From Acidobacteriota bacterium (GTDB taxonomy: Bacteria > Acidobacteriota > Thermoanaerobaculia > Thermoanaerobaculales > Thermoanaerobaculaceae): 64,000 nt of DNA. This document shows positions 25,809 to 33,980 of this stretch, piece by piece. The position numbers and the translations under genes were made by a program. The stretch lies in contig JACQZW010000072.1 in the NCBI GenBank assembly GCA_016213675.1, positions 1-64,000 of the forward strand. The letters are read 5' to 3'. The notes below the pieces were generated by a model that did no database searches, was not told the DNA's origin, and saw only the letters and a program-made list of their open reading frames with translations. Position 1 is the first letter of the stretch; every line of letters starts with the position of its first letter.

Positions 25809-27379
25809 CGCCCACCTGCCGGAGCCGCCGGGGAGGGTGGGGAGGCCGCGCCCCCCGCGGTGGCGATGGCAGCGCGGAGGCGGGACTCGGAGTCGAGCAG
25901 GAAGTTGGCCCTGATCACGACCTGCTCACCGGCCGCGACGCCCGAGGTGACCTGGGCCTTGCCGCCCGAGCGGACGCCGACCGTGACAGCCCGGGGCTCG
26001 AACATCCCCCCACCGGAGCTGACGAAGACGACATGTCTTTCTCCGGTGTCCATGAGCGCGGAGTCGGGAATGACGATTCCCTCGCGTGCCTGAACCTCGA
26101 GCTCGACGGTGGCGAACATCCCGGGCTTGAGCGCCACAGCCGGATTGGCGAACTCGAAGCGCACCTTGAGCGTGCGGGTGTCGGTGTCGAGTGTCGGCGA
26201 GATGAACGTGATGCGACCGTGGAGCCTGGTGGCGGCATCGTACGGGAGGGTCACGACCGCCTCCTCGCCCAGCCTCAGGCTTCCAGCCTCGTACTCGTAG
26301 AACTCCGCTTCGACCCAGACCCGGGACAGGTCGGAGATCGTGAACAGATCCAATGCCGGCTCGATCTGCTGTCCCTCGAACACGTCCTTCATCGTCACGA
26401 ACCCCGACACCGGCGCCTCGAGGGTGACCGTGCGCAGCACCCTGCCGGTGCGCTCGAGTTCGTCGATGAAGGCGGTCGGGACGTCGAACAACTCGAGCCG
26501 GCGGCGCGCCGCCTTGGCGAGGTCCTCGCCGCCTTTCCGGACCTCGGGAAGCGACGACGAGGCACACCGTGCCGCGGTCTCCCGCGCCCTCAGGTACTCC
26601 TCCTGGCTGGCGACGAGCTCTTGCGAGTAGATCGAGAGAATCGGTTCGCCCTTGCGGACGAGCTGGCCCGTGAAGTTGACGTACAGCTTCTCGACCCAGC
26701 CGGGGATCTTGGTGTGGACGTGGCGGATGCGGGTTTCGTCGGCGGTGACGGTGCCGACCGTGCGCACCGAACGAGCGAGCCGTTCAGTCACGGCTGCCGT
26801 CGTCTGCACGCCGGCCAGCCTGAGCCCTTCCGAGGTGATCTCCACGGCAGCGTTCCCTGGTATGCCGGCCGCCGCCGTTCCCGAGCCCGGCTCGGAGTAG
26901 ACGGGCACGTAGTCCATGCCCATCGAGTCCTTCATCGGTACGGGCGACGTCACCGTCGGGTCCATCGGGTTGCGGTAGAAGAGCAGCCTGCGCACGCCGT
27001 GGGCCGGACCTGCGGTCTCGGAGTCGGGGCCCTCGGCGTGTGGTGCGGCCCCGCTCGGCGCCGGCGAGGACGCCTTCCCGGTGGGTACGAGCTTCATCCC
27101 GCACTCCGGGCACCTGCCAGGCCTGTCCGACGTCACGGCGGGGTGCATCGGGCAGGTGTAGGCGGGCACCGTGGTCGGTGCGGCCTTCTCCTCGATCGGC
27201 ACCAGGCGCATGCCGCAGATCGGGCAGTCTCCCGGCCTGTCGGAGATGTAGGTGGGGTGCATCGGGCAGTGGTAGCGGTGGGCGGTCTCCACGCCCTTGC
27301 CACAGGCCACGTTGAGCGCCACAGCGGCCGCAAGTACGAGCAGCGCGAATGCGAGCCGGGCCGAACTCGTTCGTCTCAT
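25805..27379 (-). CDS. cusB: CusB-type adaptor lipoprotein with tandem heavy-metal-binding domains
   Basis: 524 residues. Lipobox LNVAC near residue 25. Then come two heavy-metal-binding modules (YHCPMHPTYISDRPGDCPIC-GMRLVP and YTCPMHPAVTSDRPGRCPEC-GMKLVP) and a third, cysteine-poor one (YRNPMDPTVTSPVPMKDSM-GMDYVP). The fusion-protein core follows: TKIPGWVEKLYVNFTGQLVR, a helical hairpin with SQEEYLRARE, a lipoyl half (TLEAPVSGFVTMKDVFEG) and C-terminal barrel domains. It would capture periplasmic copper and hand it to CusA. Both ends overlap neighbours by ATGA, so translation is coupled CusC-CusB-CusA. Confidence 0.92.
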   Translation of the reverse strand: MRRTSSARLAFALLVLAAAVALNVACGKGVETAHRYHCPMHPTYISDRPGDCPICGMRLVPIEEKAAPTTVPAYTCPMHPAVTSDRPGRCPECGMKLVPTGKASSPAPSGAAPHAEGPDSETAGPAHGVRRLLFYRNPMDPTVTSPVPMKDSMGMDYVPVYSEPGSGTAAAGIPGNAAVEITSEGLRLAGVQTTAAVTERLARSVRTVGTVTADETRIRHVHTKIPGWVEKLYVNFTGQLVRKGEPILSIYSQELVASQEEYLRARETAARCASSSLPEVRKGGEDLAKAARRRLELFDVPTAFIDELERTGRVLRTVTLEAPVSGFVTMKDVFEGQQIEPALDLFTISDLSRVWVEAEFYEYEAGSLRLGEEAVVTLPYDAATRLHGRITFISPTLDTDTRTLKVRFEFANPAVALKPGMFATVELEVQAREGIVIPDSALMDTGERHVVFVSSGGGMFEPRAVTVGVRSGGKAQVTSGVAAGEQVVIRANFLLDSESRLRAAIATAGGAASPPSPAAPAGGR

Positions 27380-28818
27380 CGGTCACCTCGACCTTGGTGG
27401 GCAGACGTGCGGGCCGCTCGTCGGACCGGCGGCTCCGCCTCCGCCCTCGGCCCCGCCGTCGACCCGGTGGGGATCGTCTGACTGCCCGAACGGTCGACCG
27501 CGGCCGCCGCGTCCCGGCCCTCTTCGTGGACGAGCGCGTCGAGCTCGGCCCAGGTCACGAAGCGATCGGCCTGTCGGCGGGCGAGCTCGGAACGGGCCTG
27601 CAGCCACATGCGAAAGTCCTCGACCACGGTCGAGAAGTCACCCCGCCCCGACAGGTACGACGCCCGTGCCGCATCGATCGCCGCGCTCGACTGCGGCAGG
27701 AGTGCCTGCGAGTAGCGGAGGACCTGTCTGTTTGAACGCTCCCAGTCGGCCTGCAGCCACGCCGCGTCGGCACGGGCCGCAGCCTCGGCATCGCGCAGCT
27801 CGGCCCGCGCCATCTCCAGCTCGTGCTCGGCGGCGCGGACCATCGGGCGCTGCCGCGCACCGCGCCAGAGCGGAAGCTCGACGCCGAAACGCAGCGTGAC
27901 CACCGGGTCGAATCCTCCCCTGAGGCCGACGGCCGCGCCGGTGGTGAAGTCAGGCTTGAGGTCGAGCCGGGCCAGGTCCAGCCGCCGCTCGGCGGTGGTG
28001 ACGGCGGCGCGTCGCATGGCGACCTCCGTGGAGGATGCCAGCACGGCGTCCTCCCATGGCCCGGCGGGCGCTTCGACGGGTGGCAGGGCATTCACCCGGC
28101 CGAATGGTGCGCCCCCGGGCAGGTCGAGCACGCGGTTGAGAGCTGCGACCTGCATCGACCGCTCGGCAGCGAGATCGTCGCTGCGCTCCCCGAGGCGTGA
28201 GATCTCGAGCTGGGCCTTGATCATTGCCTCCTGCTCGGTTTCGCCGACGCTGTAGCGTGTCGCCGCCGTCTCTGCCAGCATCTCGAGCAGCTCCCGCGCC
28301 GCCGCGAGGGTGGTCCGCTCCTGGTCGAGGGCGAAGATCCTGGCGTACGCCGAGCGCACGTCGACGACGAGCCGACGGCGGAGCCGATCCAGCTCGTCGT
28401 ACCGGATCTCGGCCTCGGCCCGGGCGACCGCCTGCCGTGCCTCGCGCTTGCCGGGGAAGGGCAGCGCCTGGCGTACCTCCGGGCCGATCATCGACATCTC
28501 CTCGCTGCCCACGGTGTACTTCGGGAATCCCGCGTCGGTGAGCATCAGCTCCACCATCGGATCGGGCAGCGCGCCGGCGGGTGCGATCATCTCGTGCGCC
28601 GCCAGGAGCCTCGAGCGCAAAGCGGCCACCGAGGGCGAGCGCTCGAGTGCCGTGGCGATCAGCACGTCGACGGGTGGCGCCTCCGGCTCGGGGTCGGGCG
28701 TCCCCGGGCCCTGAATGAGGACCTCGGTCGCCGCCGGTACCGTCACTTGGCGGTCCAGGGCCGGGGCCCTGTCGGGCGACAACGCAGCCAGAAATATCAC
28801 GAACGGAATCAGCTTCAC
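27376..28818 (-). CDS. cusC: CusC-type outer-membrane channel (TolC family)
   Basis: About 480 residues from GTG 28818, which has GGAGG 6 nt upstream; the longer ATG frame is less likely. Signal segment VKLIPFVIFLAALSP. Two outer-membrane efflux repeats: LIATALERSPSVAALRSRLL ... VRQALPFPGKREARQAVARA, and RLDLARLDLKPDFTTGAAV ... VELPLWRGARQRPMVRAAE. The PxPGK and PLWRG elements are family hallmarks. The C-terminal 45 residues are polar and disordered. First structural gene of the CusCBA set, 75 bp after the Cys-rich small protein. Confidence 0.9.
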   Translation of the reverse strand: MKLIPFVIFLAALSPDRAPALDRQVTVPAATEVLIQGPGTPDPEPEAPPVDVLIATALERSPSVAALRSRLLAAHEMIAPAGALPDPMVELMLTDAGFPKYTVGSEEMSMIGPEVRQALPFPGKREARQAVARAEAEIRYDELDRLRRRLVVDVRSAYARIFALDQERTTLAAARELLEMLAETAATRYSVGETEQEAMIKAQLEISRLGERSDDLAAERSMQVAALNRVLDLPGGAPFGRVNALPPVEAPAGPWEDAVLASSTEVAMRRAAVTTAERRLDLARLDLKPDFTTGAAVGLRGGFDPVVTLRFGVELPLWRGARQRPMVRAAEHELEMARAELRDAEAAARADAAWLQADWERSNRQVLRYSQALLPQSSAAIDAARASYLSGRGDFSTVVEDFRMWLQARSELARRQADRFVTWAELDALVHEEGRDAAAAVDRSGSQTIPTGSTAGPRAEAEPPVRRAARTSAHQGRGDR

Positions 28819-28893
28819 GGCGTCCTCCAGGCAGTCACGACACAACGCCAACGCCCCGTCGGGGCGCAGACACACTTCTCCTGAGAGACGTCG

Positions 28894-29235
28894 CTAGCAG
28901 CGGAAGGCGCAGTTCGAAACGAAAAGCGCCGTTCCCGCCGCGGGGAGCTTCAGGATCTCGTCGTGGGGTCCGATCGCGCACGGCACGGCGACGGCGAGCG
29001 ATACGGCGACCGCGCCGACGGTCAGTGCGAGTTGCTCCGGCGCTGCCGCACGGACCGGTGCAGCCGGGTCACGGCCCGGCGCCTCGCCCTGCGAGTGGGC
29101 ACACGGGCACGAGGACTCGTCGCCGCAGCAGCACGGTGCAGCCGCGACATCGCGACAGGAAGCGGATGCCGCCGCGCACACCGGCATGGACGCCAGCGAC
29201 GCGAGCAGGAACATCGAAACGATACCGCGTCTCAC
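28894..29235 (-). CDS. Small Cys-rich secreted or membrane protein heading the Cus operon
   Basis: 113 residues from GTG 29235. The n-region VRRGIVS and hydrophobic stretch MFLLASLASMPVC look like a signal peptide. The mature part has CRDVAAAPCCCGDESSCPC followed by a hydrophobic helix (ALTVGAVAVSLAVAVPC) and ends in FVSNCAFRC, giving ten cysteines in all. This is a plausible metal-sequestering protein; no family is recognised with certainty. It precedes CusCBA as another Cys-containing protein precedes the RND operon at 6.6-12.5 kb. A TTGACA-17-TACCTT promoter ends 7 nt before the GTG, which supports this start and a leaderless message. ATG 29214 is an alternative. Confidence 0.6.
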   Translation of the reverse strand: MRRGIVSMFLLASLASMPVCAAASASCRDVAAAPCCCGDESSCPCAHSQGEAPGRDPAAPVRAAAPEQLALTVGAVAVSLAVAVPCAIGPHDEILKLPAAGTALFVSNCAFRC

Positions 29236-29242
29236 GAGGGCC

Positions 29243-29271
29243 AAGGTAGGCGTCAGCCGCCTCACTGTCAA
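29243..29271 (-). promoter_or_regulatory. Sigma-70-type promoter of metal operon II
   Basis: TTGACA (29271-29266), 17-nt spacer, TACCTT (29248-29243), then 7 nt to the GTG of the Cys-rich protein gene. The spacing predicts a transcript that begins at or near the start codon. Confidence 0.65.
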
Positions 29272-29350
29272 GCTCGCACGGCTGCAGGGCCCGTTCCGTG
29301 GCTTCCTGGCGGGACCCGGCGCGGGACCGGCTCCCTGGGCACCCAAGACC

Positions 29351-29356
29351 TATACT
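29351..29356 (+). promoter_or_regulatory. Putative -10 of the solute-binding lipoprotein gene
   Basis: TATACT, 26 nt before the ATG at 29383, in a divergent spacer with metal operon II. No good -35 hexamer is seen at 16-18 nt. Confidence 0.35.
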
Positions 29357-29382
29357 ATCGGTCAGAGAAGCAGGCAGGGACT

Positions 29383-30927
29383 ATGAGTGGGTCGAACGTC
29401 GACGTGCCGAGCACCCGCCGGTCGATCGGCAAGGGGTGCGCGATTCTGCTGGCGGTGCTCTCGTGGGCCGCCTGCACGAGGAGCACGCGACCCGAAGCGC
29501 TCGTGATCCAGTGGAACGCGGTGCCCATCACCCTCGATCCCCATGCCCACAACGACAATGCGACCTGGGCGCTGCTCGGCAACTTCTACGACGGGCTGGT
29601 GCAGTTCACCCCGGAGATGCGAGTGGAGCCGGCTCTCGCGCGTTCGTGGCGGCAGACCGATCCGACGCACTGGCGGTTCGAGTTGCGGCGCGACGTCGCG
29701 TTCCACAGCGGCGACCCACTCCGCGCCGCCGACGTCGTCGCCAGCTTCGAGCGGGCTCGCCGCAGCCCGGACTCCGCGATGCGCCACCACCTCATCGGCA
29801 TCGAGAGCGTCCGGTCGGCCGGCGACGACGTCGTGCTCGTGGGGACCGCCGGCCCGGCGCCGACGCTCCTGAACCGGCTCGTCTACCTGTTCATCGTCAG
29901 GGAGGCGGATGCCGGGCCGGAGCTCCCCGCGCTCCCGAACGGGACCGGCCCGTACAGGGTCGTCGAGGCTCGGCCGGGGGACTCGCTGCGCGCCGTGGCG
30001 GTCGCGGGCTGGCACGGCGACCCCGACTTTCGGGACGTGGTGTTCCGCTTCGGCGCGAGCGCGGGGGGCGCCGGCAACGTCCTCGCCGAGGGCCGCGCCC
30101 GCATGGTCCGAGCGCTCCCGGACGAGGAGGTCCGCAGGCTGCGCGGCAACCCGAGCGTGCGGGTGGTGATCCAGCCTCGCCTCACGGTCCGCCTGCTGTC
30201 GGTCTGCGCCTCGGCCGCCGCGGGGGACGCGGCGGTCGCCCTCGCCGACGTCCGGGTCCGCCGCGCCATGCTCCTCGCCCTGGACCGGGAACGGTGGATC
30301 CGCGAGGTCTACACCGAGGCGGGCCTCGTGACGTCGCAGTACGTCCACCCGGTGGTGTTCGGGTACGACCCGGGAGTTCCGCCGGTGGCGTACAACCTGG
30401 GCGAAGCCCGCCGACTCATGCTCGACGCGGGATACCCGACGGGGTTCGAGGTCGACCTCGCCCACAGCCCGATTCAGCGGGACAGGGTAGCGGCGCTGGC
30501 TCGGGACCTGGAGCGGCTCGGGATCAGGGTGCGGCGGGTGGAGCTTCCATGGGACAAGCTCCTCGAGCGGGCCCGCGCGGGGCGGTCGCCGCTGACGTTC
30601 TGGGGTTGGACATGCGCCACCGGCGACGCGAGCGATTTCCTCGACGCGTGCGTCCACGGCATCGAGCCGGAGCGGGGCTACGGCTCCGACAACTTCTCCC
30701 GCTACATCAACCCGGCCACCGACACCCTGATCGAGGCCGCCTCGCACGAGCTCGACCCGGCCCGCCGGCTCGATCTCCTGCAGCGGGCGCAGCGCTCGGT
30801 GTTGGCCGACCTCCCGGTGATCCCGCTGGCGATGACCTGGGACCACCTCGCCGTGACGCCGGGAATCGAGTTGACGCCGCGGCACGACGGCTGGCTTCGG
30901 GTCGCCGGATGTCGGTGGATCAGATGA
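29383..30927 (+). CDS. ABC-type peptide/solute-binding lipoprotein (SBP family 5)
   Basis: 514 residues. Signal peptide with lipobox LSWAAC. Family-5 features: VIQWNAVPITLDPHAHNDN at the N-terminus, NFYDGLVQFTPEM, DPTHWRFELRRDVAFHSGDP, ALPNGTGPYRVVEARPG, YNLGEARRLMLDAGYP, and late in the protein SDNFSRYINPATDTLIEA. It would bind oligopeptides or similar ligands outside the inner membrane. No permease or ATPase gene is adjacent, so its transporter lies elsewhere or the protein acts alone. The start has a weak GGCAGGGA site; a longer upstream frame would cross the divergent promoter region. Confidence 0.85.
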   Translation: MSGSNVDVPSTRRSIGKGCAILLAVLSWAACTRSTRPEALVIQWNAVPITLDPHAHNDNATWALLGNFYDGLVQFTPEMRVEPALARSWRQTDPTHWRFELRRDVAFHSGDPLRAADVVASFERARRSPDSAMRHHLIGIESVRSAGDDVVLVGTAGPAPTLLNRLVYLFIVREADAGPELPALPNGTGPYRVVEARPGDSLRAVAVAGWHGDPDFRDVVFRFGASAGGAGNVLAEGRARMVRALPDEEVRRLRGNPSVRVVIQPRLTVRLLSVCASAAAGDAAVALADVRVRRAMLLALDRERWIREVYTEAGLVTSQYVHPVVFGYDPGVPPVAYNLGEARRLMLDAGYPTGFEVDLAHSPIQRDRVAALARDLERLGIRVRRVELPWDKLLERARAGRSPLTFWGWTCATGDASDFLDACVHGIEPERGYGSDNFSRYINPATDTLIEAASHELDPARRLDLLQRAQRSVLADLPVIPLAMTWDHLAVTPGIELTPRHDGWLRVAGCRWIR

Positions 30928-31056
30928 CTTCGGGACCGGGCTCCGGCGGTCCCGACTACCGGCCGGTTGCGATCTTGCCGCCGGCTCGAGTTGAATCGTC
31001 ACGGGCCGCCCGCCGGTCGCGGCGGCCGACCTGACCGAGCGTTGGAGGGGAGGCGC

Positions 31057-31356
31057 ATGGACATGAAGGCGTACCTCATCTTCACCGGATCCGGGCCGAT
31101 CCTGATCCTCACCACCTTCGGCTCGGTAACCGATCCTCGCCTCACCGAGAAGCTCGCGCACAAGGGGATCGTCAAGTTCATCGGGTACGAGGTGCCCATC
31201 GAGCGGACCCGCGCCCTCTACATGGTGCCGTTCGAGGTCATCGCCGCCGACCTGGCCGGCAGCGAGGACGTCAGGGTGCTGGACTTCAACGGCCATCACA
31301 TCTTCGCCAACTTCCACCTGTCCGAGCTCGGCGAGGCGATCCGGCACGGCGACTGA
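31057..31356 (+). CDS. Conserved small cytosolic protein of unknown function
   Basis: 99 residues from ATG 31057, preceded by GGAGGGGAGG. No signal or membrane helix. The sequence alternates strands and helices: MDMKAYLIFTGSGPILILTT, then LTEKLAHKGIVKFIGYEVP, then TRALYMVPFEVIAADL, then VRVLDFNGHHIFANFHLSEL. Its codon usage matches its neighbours and it has a strong ribosome site, so it is very likely a real gene. I do not recognise the family. The gene is flanked by short spacers and probably stands alone. Confidence 0.7.
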   Translation: MDMKAYLIFTGSGPILILTTFGSVTDPRLTEKLAHKGIVKFIGYEVPIERTRALYMVPFEVIAADLAGSEDVRVLDFNGHHIFANFHLSELGEAIRHGD

Positions 31357-31360
31357 GAGG

Positions 31361-31395
31361 ACCGGGGACGGGGAACAGGGGACAGGTGACGGTCC
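31361..31395. repeat. Heptamer tandem array (5 units)
   Basis: Five 7-bp units directly after the stop of the preceding gene: ACCGGGG, ACGGGGA, ACAGGGG, ACAGGTG, ACGGTCC. Similar arrays with other 7-bp words occur at four more places in the window. Confidence 0.7.
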
Positions 31396-31449
31396 CACCC
31401 GGCCACCCAAGGACGCCTGGCCCGTCCGGACTTCGGGGAACGAACCGAA

Positions 31450-32070
31450 TCAGGTCGTGGGTGTGAGGACGAGGTTCTCACCGGCGGGCCGGAGGTCCAG
31501 CCCGACCCGGGCGAATAGCCCGCGCAGCGGTGCCAGGGGCAGCCCGACCACGGCCTGCACGTTGCCCTCGACCCGCTCGACGAAGACGGCGGCTCGACCC
31601 TGGACCGCGTAGGCGCCGGCCTTGTCGTCGGCTTCGCCGGTCGCGACGTACCAGTCGATCAGCGGGCCGGGCAGGGGAGCGATGACCACGCGGGCATGCT
31701 CGAGCTGGGTCGCCTCGCGCCCCCGCCAGCGGGCGGCCAGGGCGGTGACCACGGTGTGGGCCCGGCCCGAGAGGGCGCGGAGCATCGCGGCCGCCTCGGA
31801 CCGGTCGACCGGCTTGCCGAGGATCCGCTGGCCGAGAACGACGATGGTGTCGGCGGCCAGGACGGGGGACTCGGGGAAGCGCTCGGCCGCGTGGAGTGCT
31901 TTGGCGCGGGCGACGCGCAGGGCGCAGAGGGCGGGCGGCTCTCCCGGCCGCGGGGCCTCGTCGACGTCCGCGGGGGCGACCTCGACGGCGAGGCCGAGCC
32001 GGGAGATCAGCTCGCGGCGCCGTGGTGACGACGAGGCCAGGATCAGCGGCAGGGCGATCGGGGCGGTCAC
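31450..32070 (-). CDS. maf: Maf-family nucleotide pyrophosphatase
   Basis: 206 residues from GTG 32070, which overlaps the preceding stop (GTGA). Starts with the Maf signature LILASSSPRRRELISRLG. Also visible are APADVDE, RVARAKALHAA, VLAADTIVVLGQRILGKP (catalytic Asp region), SGRAHTVVTALA and YAVQGRAAVFVERVEGN. The family hydrolyses non-canonical or modified nucleoside triphosphates (house-cleaning) and is linked to septum inhibition. Length is normal. It is co-transcribed with the OB-fold membrane protein upstream. Confidence 0.93.
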   Translation of the reverse strand: MTAPIALPLILASSSPRRRELISRLGLAVEVAPADVDEAPRPGEPPALCALRVARAKALHAAERFPESPVLAADTIVVLGQRILGKPVDRSEAAAMLRALSGRAHTVVTALAARWRGREATQLEHARVVIAPLPGPLIDWYVATGEADDKAGAYAVQGRAAVFVERVEGNVQAVVGLPLAPLRGLFARVGLDLRPAGENLVLTPTT

Positions 32071-32603
32071 GACGGGCCGCTGAGGCTGATGCGGACGACG
32101 GAGCGGTCGCAGTCGAGCACCTCGACCTCGGCACCGGCCGGGATGGGCCGCTCGTCCGCGTTCTGCGCGGCCATGATCACGTGGTGCTGGCCATGCTCGA
32201 CGCGGATCTGACCATACGCGCCGGGGAGCATCTCGCGGACCGCCGTGGCCCGCCCTCCGGGCCTGCCGGGTGCGGCGGGCGGCCTGATGAGCACGAGCGC
32301 GGCGGCGGCGCACAGGGTCCCGACCGCCGCTGCGACGGTCAGGCTGGTCCCAGGTGGAAGGCCGAGCAGCGAGGCGGCGAGGAGTCCCGCAAGCCCGAAG
32401 CCCGAGAAGCCGACGGCGACCCGGAGCGCGAGGTGATTGCGAAACGCCCCGTGGTGATCGGCATTCGGGAGCACGAGGTGCCGGTGCTGGCTCCGCACGT
32501 GGCGGTCGTTGCGCAGCCAGCCGATTACCGCCGTCAGGACCACCCCGACGACGAGCGCCACGAGGAACAGGAATGGCCAGGTCACGACCCATTCTACTTC
32601 CAC
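32067..32603 (-). CDS. Membrane protein with NfeD-like C-terminal OB domain
   Basis: 178 residues. An N-terminal helix (WPFLFLVALVVGVVLTAVIG) is followed by a basic/His loop, two more helices (VGFSGFGLAGLLAASLLG and SLTVAAAVGTLCAAAALVL) and a C-terminal beta-rich domain (AVREMLPGAYGQIRVEHG, then PIPAGAEVEVLDCDRSVVRISL). The C-terminus resembles the OB fold of NfeD or YqiJ-type proteins, which act with flotillins or membrane proteases. No such partner is adjacent. Overlaps maf by GTGA. Confidence 0.6.
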   Translation of the reverse strand: MEVEWVVTWPFLFLVALVVGVVLTAVIGWLRNDRHVRSQHRHLVLPNADHHGAFRNHLALRVAVGFSGFGLAGLLAASLLGLPPGTSLTVAAAVGTLCAAAALVLIRPPAAPGRPGGRATAVREMLPGAYGQIRVEHGQHHVIMAAQNADERPIPAGAEVEVLDCDRSVVRISLSGPS

Positions 32604-32663
32604 GGCAGGGCCGGCGGGCAGAGCGGTCCGAGCACGACAACCGCCGCACCGCCGGGGCGTCGG

Positions 32664-33074
32664 TCAGGCGGGGTCGGCCGCCGGCCGCGGCGCGGGAGAC
32701 CGGATCGGGGTCGGCCGGCCGCCCTGGTCCACGTTCACGTAGGTGATCTCGGCCTCAGTGACCCGCCTGGCCGCGAATGCTCCGCCCTGCGGGGCGGCCT
32801 CGACCACGACCTTCACGGTGATCGAGGTGCGGCCGAGGCGGACCAGCTCGCCGTAGAACGACCCGAGGTCGCCCACGTAGACGGGAGCGTGGAAGACGAC
32901 CTTCTCCATGGCGACGGTCACGACGCGGTCGGCGCCGTGCCCGTGCGCCTCGATCGCGCCGGCCTGGTCGATGTACGACAGGATGACCCCACCGAAGATC
33001 GTCCCGTGGGGATTGGTGTCGCGCGGGAGCAACGTGACGCGGATCGCAGGCTGCCGGCTCTCGATAATCGTCAC
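32664..33074 (-). CDS. Acyl-CoA thioesterase, hotdog fold (YciA-like)
   Basis: 136 residues. The hotdog signature LPRDTNPHGTIFGGVILSYIDQAGAI matches YciA/ACOT enzymes, with the catalytic Asp in YIDQAG. VVFHAPVYVGDLGSFYGELV and ITVKVVVEA complete the fold. It hydrolyses acyl-CoA to free acid and CoA, probably in the cytosol. Starts at GTG with TAGAGT 7 nt upstream and no Shine-Dalgarno, consistent with a leaderless message. It stands apart from the membrane protein gene by 60 bp. Confidence 0.88.
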   Translation of the reverse strand: MTIIESRQPAIRVTLLPRDTNPHGTIFGGVILSYIDQAGAIEAHGHGADRVVTVAMEKVVFHAPVYVGDLGSFYGELVRLGRTSITVKVVVEAAPQGGAFAARRVTEAEITYVNVDQGGRPTPIRSPAPRPAADPA

Positions 33075-33232
33075 GGCAACAACTCTAGCAGAGCGAGGCC
33101 CGGACGCACTTTGTGCTAGTGTTTCGGCATCTGGATGCGCGGCCGTCGGAGACCGTAAGCCTGTCAGGCGGCCGCAGGCGACGGGTCCTTGCTCCGGCAG
33201 GACGAGCGGCCGGCCGAGAGGGGGTGGGCCTC

Positions 33233-33958
33233 ATGAGGCGAGCGGTCTGGTGTGTGCTGCTGACCGGTTTGCTGGCGACATGGGCGGGCGCGCAGGGGCG
33301 TGACCCGGTGCTCGAGGTCCTCAAGCTCCAGCTCGAGATCGAGAAGCGCGTCATCGCGACGGATCTCACGAACCTCGAGCGGGTCCAGGAGCAACTGAGC
33401 GACGCGACCGACCGCATGGTCCGGCTCGGCGACGACCTGCTGCGGGCCCAGAAGGAGGACGAGGACTCCGGGAGCCTCAACGCCCGCGCCCTCGACATCC
33501 GGCGGGCCGAGGCTGAGGTCGCCGAGCTGATCGCGACCAGCCAGCAGCTCCGCATCAGCCTGATGTCGAGGCGCTCGCACGTCGACCAGCTCGTCGCCGA
33601 GGTCAAGCGGCTCGAGGAAACCGCCTCGGCGTTCGCCGACGAGCTCTCCGGCCGCTGGCAGGTGACGGTCGAGCCGGGCGGAATGCGCGGGACCTTCGAT
33701 CTCAAGCTCGACGGCACGCTGGTCCAGGGAATCTATCAGCTCTCCGGCGGTTGGAAGGGATCGCTGCGCGGCACGTTCATCGGCGGCGCCCTGCGGATGG
33801 AGCGGATCGACTCGCAGCTCGGCATGGTGGCGGTGTTCCACGGACGGGTCGCGTCGCGGGATGGCGAGCGGCGGGTCGAGGGTTTCTGGGAAGGGACGAA
33901 TCTGGCCGCGGGCATGGCTGCCTCCGGCTCATGGGTCGGACGCAAGGACACGAAGTAA
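33233..33958 (+). CDS. Secreted coiled-coil protein with C-terminal beta domain
   Basis: 241 residues with a signal peptide (RRAVWCVLLTGLLATWAGA). Residues about 25-135 form a long coiled coil (EVLKLQLEIEKRVIATDLTN ... QLRISLMSRRSHVDQLVAEV). A 100-residue beta domain follows: LSGRWQVTVEPGGMRGTFDL, LDGTLVQGIYQLSGGWKGSL, LRMERIDSQLGM and WEGTNLAAGMAASGSWVG. This resembles lipocalin- or META-like barrels that report ligand but is not assigned. It is followed after 22 bp by a membrane-anchored TPR protein, so the two may work together in the periplasm. Confidence 0.72.
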   Translation: MRRAVWCVLLTGLLATWAGAQGRDPVLEVLKLQLEIEKRVIATDLTNLERVQEQLSDATDRMVRLGDDLLRAQKEDEDSGSLNARALDIRRAEAEVAELIATSQQLRISLMSRRSHVDQLVAEVKRLEETASAFADELSGRWQVTVEPGGMRGTFDLKLDGTLVQGIYQLSGGWKGSLRGTFIGGALRMERIDSQLGMVAVFHGRVASRDGERRVEGFWEGTNLAAGMAASGSWVGRKDTK

Positions 33959-33980
33959 CCCGGAGGGAGAGGATTCGAAC

